Assembly: GCA_005223375.1 (NCBI GenBank)
Contig: RXOD01004644.1
Span: 1 to 19,596 of the forward strand
Direction of reading: 5' to 3'
From: Amoebophrya sp. AT5.2
Taxonomy: Eukaryota; Sar; Dinophyceae; Syndiniales; Amoebophryaceae
Length of the DNA: 19,596 nucleotides
Shown here: positions 17,181-19,596 of the stretch, in pieces
How the letters are laid out: the number at the start of each line of letters is the position of its first letter
How positions within the stretch are numbered: the first letter of the stretch is position 1
The notes under the pieces: model-generated
What the model was told of the DNA's origin: nothing
The model's database searches: none
What the model saw: only the letters and a program-made list of their open reading frames with translations
Program-made: the position numbers and the translations under genes

Positions 17181-19596
17181 TCAATGCTTGAAAACGAAAA
17201 AGCTGCACGTGGCTCGGGTGCGGGACGTGGAACGCGATCGCGACGACGAGTTCCCCTTGTTCACGCAGGACTTGGACTTGGGCCTGTTGTTTGTGTAGGA
17301 AACTCAAATAGCAACGCAGTGCACCTGACGTTCAATGACGCAATTGACTTGCTAATCCAAATCCGGCAGTCCGGCACTGCGATAAAAATAAGCGATGACT
17401 TAAAATCTTGTGCAACAACTAGTACTACATCAACAGCACTTCGCCGATTTGGAGCGGCTGCGGCTGCGGCTCAGGTTCCGCTGCGTCTTCTTCTCCTCCT
17501 CGATGATGTCCTCGGGGTTTTTGATAATGCGCATGCCATATCCACCCAGGGTAGCGTTGGTAAACAAGGACGTACTCCACTCGTACTGGTGCAGACCAAA
17601 GTCCATCATCCTGTTTATATTAAATTGTAGACAGTAACTTTTCGTCAGCAATCAAACGCCAGCAGGAGCGCCATCCCTCACCATGCCAACTGGAATCAAT
17701 TCAATGAATCACAGCAAGGCTCGCAGCGCAATGCCTCGCCATTTTGTTGCTCTCCGGGGAGGGCGTCGGCTCCTCGGCAGCGAAACGGCGCTGTTGGTGC
17801 GAGCGCTTACCTGGTTGCGATGATGCGCCCGCTTCTTTAGGAATGTTGCAACCCACTAAATCCTGCCTTCACGATGCGGAACTCCGCTTCTCTTTCGGAT
17901 TTGTAACCTGTCCCAAACCCAACACTAGCCACTATGACGTAATGCTTTTACCCGTCTCTTCGTAGATCGGCGAGAGGCGGACCGGCTTCGGACCGAAGCA
18001 GGCCTCCGACTGGCGGGAGGACGGAGGGGCGGTCGAGTTGTCGTCGTCGCCACCGTCTCCGCCGTCCTTCTTGTCGCCCGGCAGCGGGTCCAGCGTCGGA
18101 CTGTGAAACGTCTCGCCCTTCGTCTTCTTCTTGTCCTCGACGATGGTAGCCATCACGGCGTCGTACTCGGCCTTGTTCACGAAAACGACCTTGCGCAAGA
18201 TTTAGAATTAGACTTATTCTAGGATAGCTTCTTTCGCAATGAGTGCCGCAGTGTCCTCTTCGCGTTGACGTTGCAGTTGTAGTTCGCAGGTTTAAAACTA
18301 AATGTAGTTGTAGTTAAGAGAAAGCGCATAGAAATCCTAGCCAGCAAGACCTTTCCTTCCTGCATCTGCTGCAGCAAGTACTTGTCCACCTTGTCGCGCA
18401 GCACGTCCGAAACCAAGTACGCTGTAGTGCAGTGCATGATGGAAAGTGCGGCATTCGGATTTCCAGCACGCACATCAAAACGCATCTTCATACTTCTTTG
18501 GATTGCGAGCACGCATCTGTATATCCAAGCGGACCTACCTCCGGTCGAATACAGCGAGGACCCAAAACATTCTAGAACCCTGCAGCGACTTGAGGGACGC
18601 GATCAAGGCCTTGTTCTTCTTCTGCTGCGAGGACATGCGGCCCACGCACTTGCTCAGCTCGCGTTTCTGTGAGCGTGAGGACGACGCCGATGTTAGTTAA
18701 AATTTTTTTGAACCTAAGAGATAGGGAAAAGAAATGCGAATAATTCTAAAAATTCAAGTCACCACGACCGCCATCAGTGTGGAGGTGGTCAATACTGTTA
18801 GTGATTGGCCTGGTAGTTGCTGCTTCATCATACACGAAGACGAGCTACAACTTCGTGGTTATGATTTTAATCCAGGGACGCTTCCTCGTGCCTGCTAGAT
18901 AGTTCGCAAGCAAGAGCGTAAGTAGTTGCTGTGGCCGTCTTGCGTACTCTTAACGTGCCACAATCTTATGCGTGCCCCGACGGAGACGACGACGAGGGCA
19001 AGCCCTCGAGCTCGCTGCCCGGTTTAGTGTTAATATCATGCTGCTTCGCCTGTGGTTCTGGTAGTGCGCTACGGTACTTATCATCCCTAGGTCTAGCCAG
19101 TCTCGCGATTCCTCGACGCAGGGGCACAACGCTCTACAACAAGCACAAGGAAAAGACGCCCTACAACAAGTACGCGCATCTATTCTTGCGAGCAGGATAT
19201 ACTTATTTTAACGCCGTTTCCTTCTCCTCCTTGGCCAGGGCCGCGAGCTCCTCGTCCAACAGCAAGATCCAGTCCATCACGTTCTTCACAGCGCCGGCCT
19301 TGGTCGTCAGATACGCAAGCAGGTCTTCCGGGAGCACGATGCTCGCGACCGGGGGGGCCGCGGGCGCCGCCACCTCTTCCTGGACAGTCATGGTCTCCGG
19401 CACTTTGGAAGCGATGTGAGCATTTTCAGCCGGCGGAGCCACCTCGGAGGACATGGAGACGTTGATCGGGCTGGGTTCCGACATCGGCTGCGCGACGGGC
19501 ACAGACATGCCCAGCCCGGCACTCACTTTCCGTTCCGGCGTCTCCGTTGCGGCAGCCGGCACCTCCGTGCTCGGCTCAACGGCAAGATCGATGGCG
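17181..19596 (-). CDS. Spliced gene cut by the window edge, ending in an Arg/Ser-rich tail
   Basis: The first visible exon is open from 19596 to near 19206 (Pro/Ala/Glu-rich, then LPEDLLAYLTTKAGAVKNVM and LLLDEELAALAKEEKE). Then come 18666-18579 (KRELSKCVGRMSSQQKKNKA), 18421-18351 (YLVSDVLRDKVDKYLLQQMQ), 18189-17952 (VVFVNKAEYDAVMATIVEDK, then an acidic Gly/Asp linker), 17610-17440 (MMDFGLHQYEWSTSLFTNAT ... IKNPEDIIEEEKKTQRNLSR) and 17283-17181 (PKSKSCVNKGNSSSRSRSTS). Four junctions agree in phase; introns are 157, 161 and 156 bases where both ends are clear. The link between 17952 and 17610 does not agree, so a small exon ending at the strong donor CAG|GTAAGCGC (17811) is probably involved. 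The exon following 19206 is also unknown. The SR/RS repeats recall splicing or RNA-binding factors, but no RNA-binding domain is visible. Confidence 0.55.
17284..17439 (-). other. Predicted intron, 156 bases, with alternative stop
   Basis: It begins GTGCTGTTGA after GCGAA and ends CACAAACAACAG. Phase 2 joins RSKSAK to PKSKSCV. If retained, translation stops at 17430 after two Cys residues. Confidence 0.5.
18190..18350 (-). other. Predicted intron, 161 bases
   Basis: It begins GTCTTGCTGG after GGAAAG and ends TCTTGCGCAAG, with a CTAAT branch-like motif upstream. Phase 0 joins QMQEGK to VVFVNK. Confidence 0.5.
18422..18578 (-). other. Predicted intron, 157 bases
   Basis: It begins GTTCTAGA after CTGCAGG and ends CACTGCACTACAG. 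Phase 1 completes an Ala codon joining ASLKSLQ to YLVSDVL. Confidence 0.5.
18950..19196 (+). other. Plus-strand coding-like islands inside the minus-strand gene
   Basis: Two GC-rich islands in otherwise AT-rich intron sequence look coding on the plus strand: 18957-19021 reads PQSYACPDGDDDEGKPSSSL before a GTTTAG donor-like site, and 19113-19180, after an acceptor-like CGACGCAG, reads TLYNKHKEKTPYNKYAHLF. Third positions are nearly all G or C. Their splice phases do not agree with each other, so I cannot call a gene. The first island also has a weak minus-strand reading. Confidence 0.3.

Noticed and set aside
1..19596. CRISPR array, tRNA, rRNA or bacterial-type operon features
   Set aside because: No evenly spaced repeats, no tRNA cloverleaf or rRNA core motif, and no ribosome binding sites were seen on either strand.

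Overview
The window looks like nuclear DNA of a protist. Coding blocks are GC-rich at third codon positions. Many long reading frames on the minus strand end at good splice signals (CAG|GTAAAG, CAG|GTAGCT, GAT|GTAAGT; TTTTGTTTTCAG, TTTCCAG), and joining them across 65-318 base GT-AG introns keeps the frame. Bacterial operon features (Shine-Dalgarno sites, compact overlapping genes) are absent. A dinoflagellate-like alveolate such as a syndinian is a plausible guess, because of the one-directional gene order and the transposon-like introns, but no gene here proves it. All exon joins are my inference from splice signals and phase; no transcript data were available.

Layout. (1) 1-2971, plus strand: very GC-rich, with pieces of protein-like sequence that keep changing frame or hit TAG codons. 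They include a start-truncated remnant at the left edge, a weak kinase-like piece and a clear sacsin-type ATPase fragment. I read this as decayed genes or uncorrected indels. (2) 2972-4984, minus: a spliced gene of at least four exons encoding a low-complexity protein with a charged helical tail. (3) 4985-7103: a cluster of diverged repeats and two minus-strand exon pieces. (4) 7104-10856, minus: a gene for a protein of about 1111 residues. (5) 11253-15090, minus: a gene for a protein of about 1160 residues, possibly continuous with two upstream exons at 15409-15871 that resemble the N-terminal domain of DNA ligase IV. (6) 15872-17180: a possible membrane-segment exon and an AT-richer island. 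(7) 17181 to the right edge, minus: a spliced gene cut by the window end, finishing in an Arg/Ser-rich tail.

The most unusual signal is a family of short palindromes, TCGYGTAAT-N4-ATTACACGA, at 7563, 14262, 15246, 15572 and 15706. All fall in predicted introns, three are flanked by 3-4 base direct repeats, and two identical copies sit exactly at the two ends of one predicted 157-base intron. This is what an intron-forming transposable element (introner) would look like.

Most proteins are orphans to me. Apart from the ligase-like and sacsin-like pieces I assign no functions, and I see no evidence that the genes work together as a pathway.
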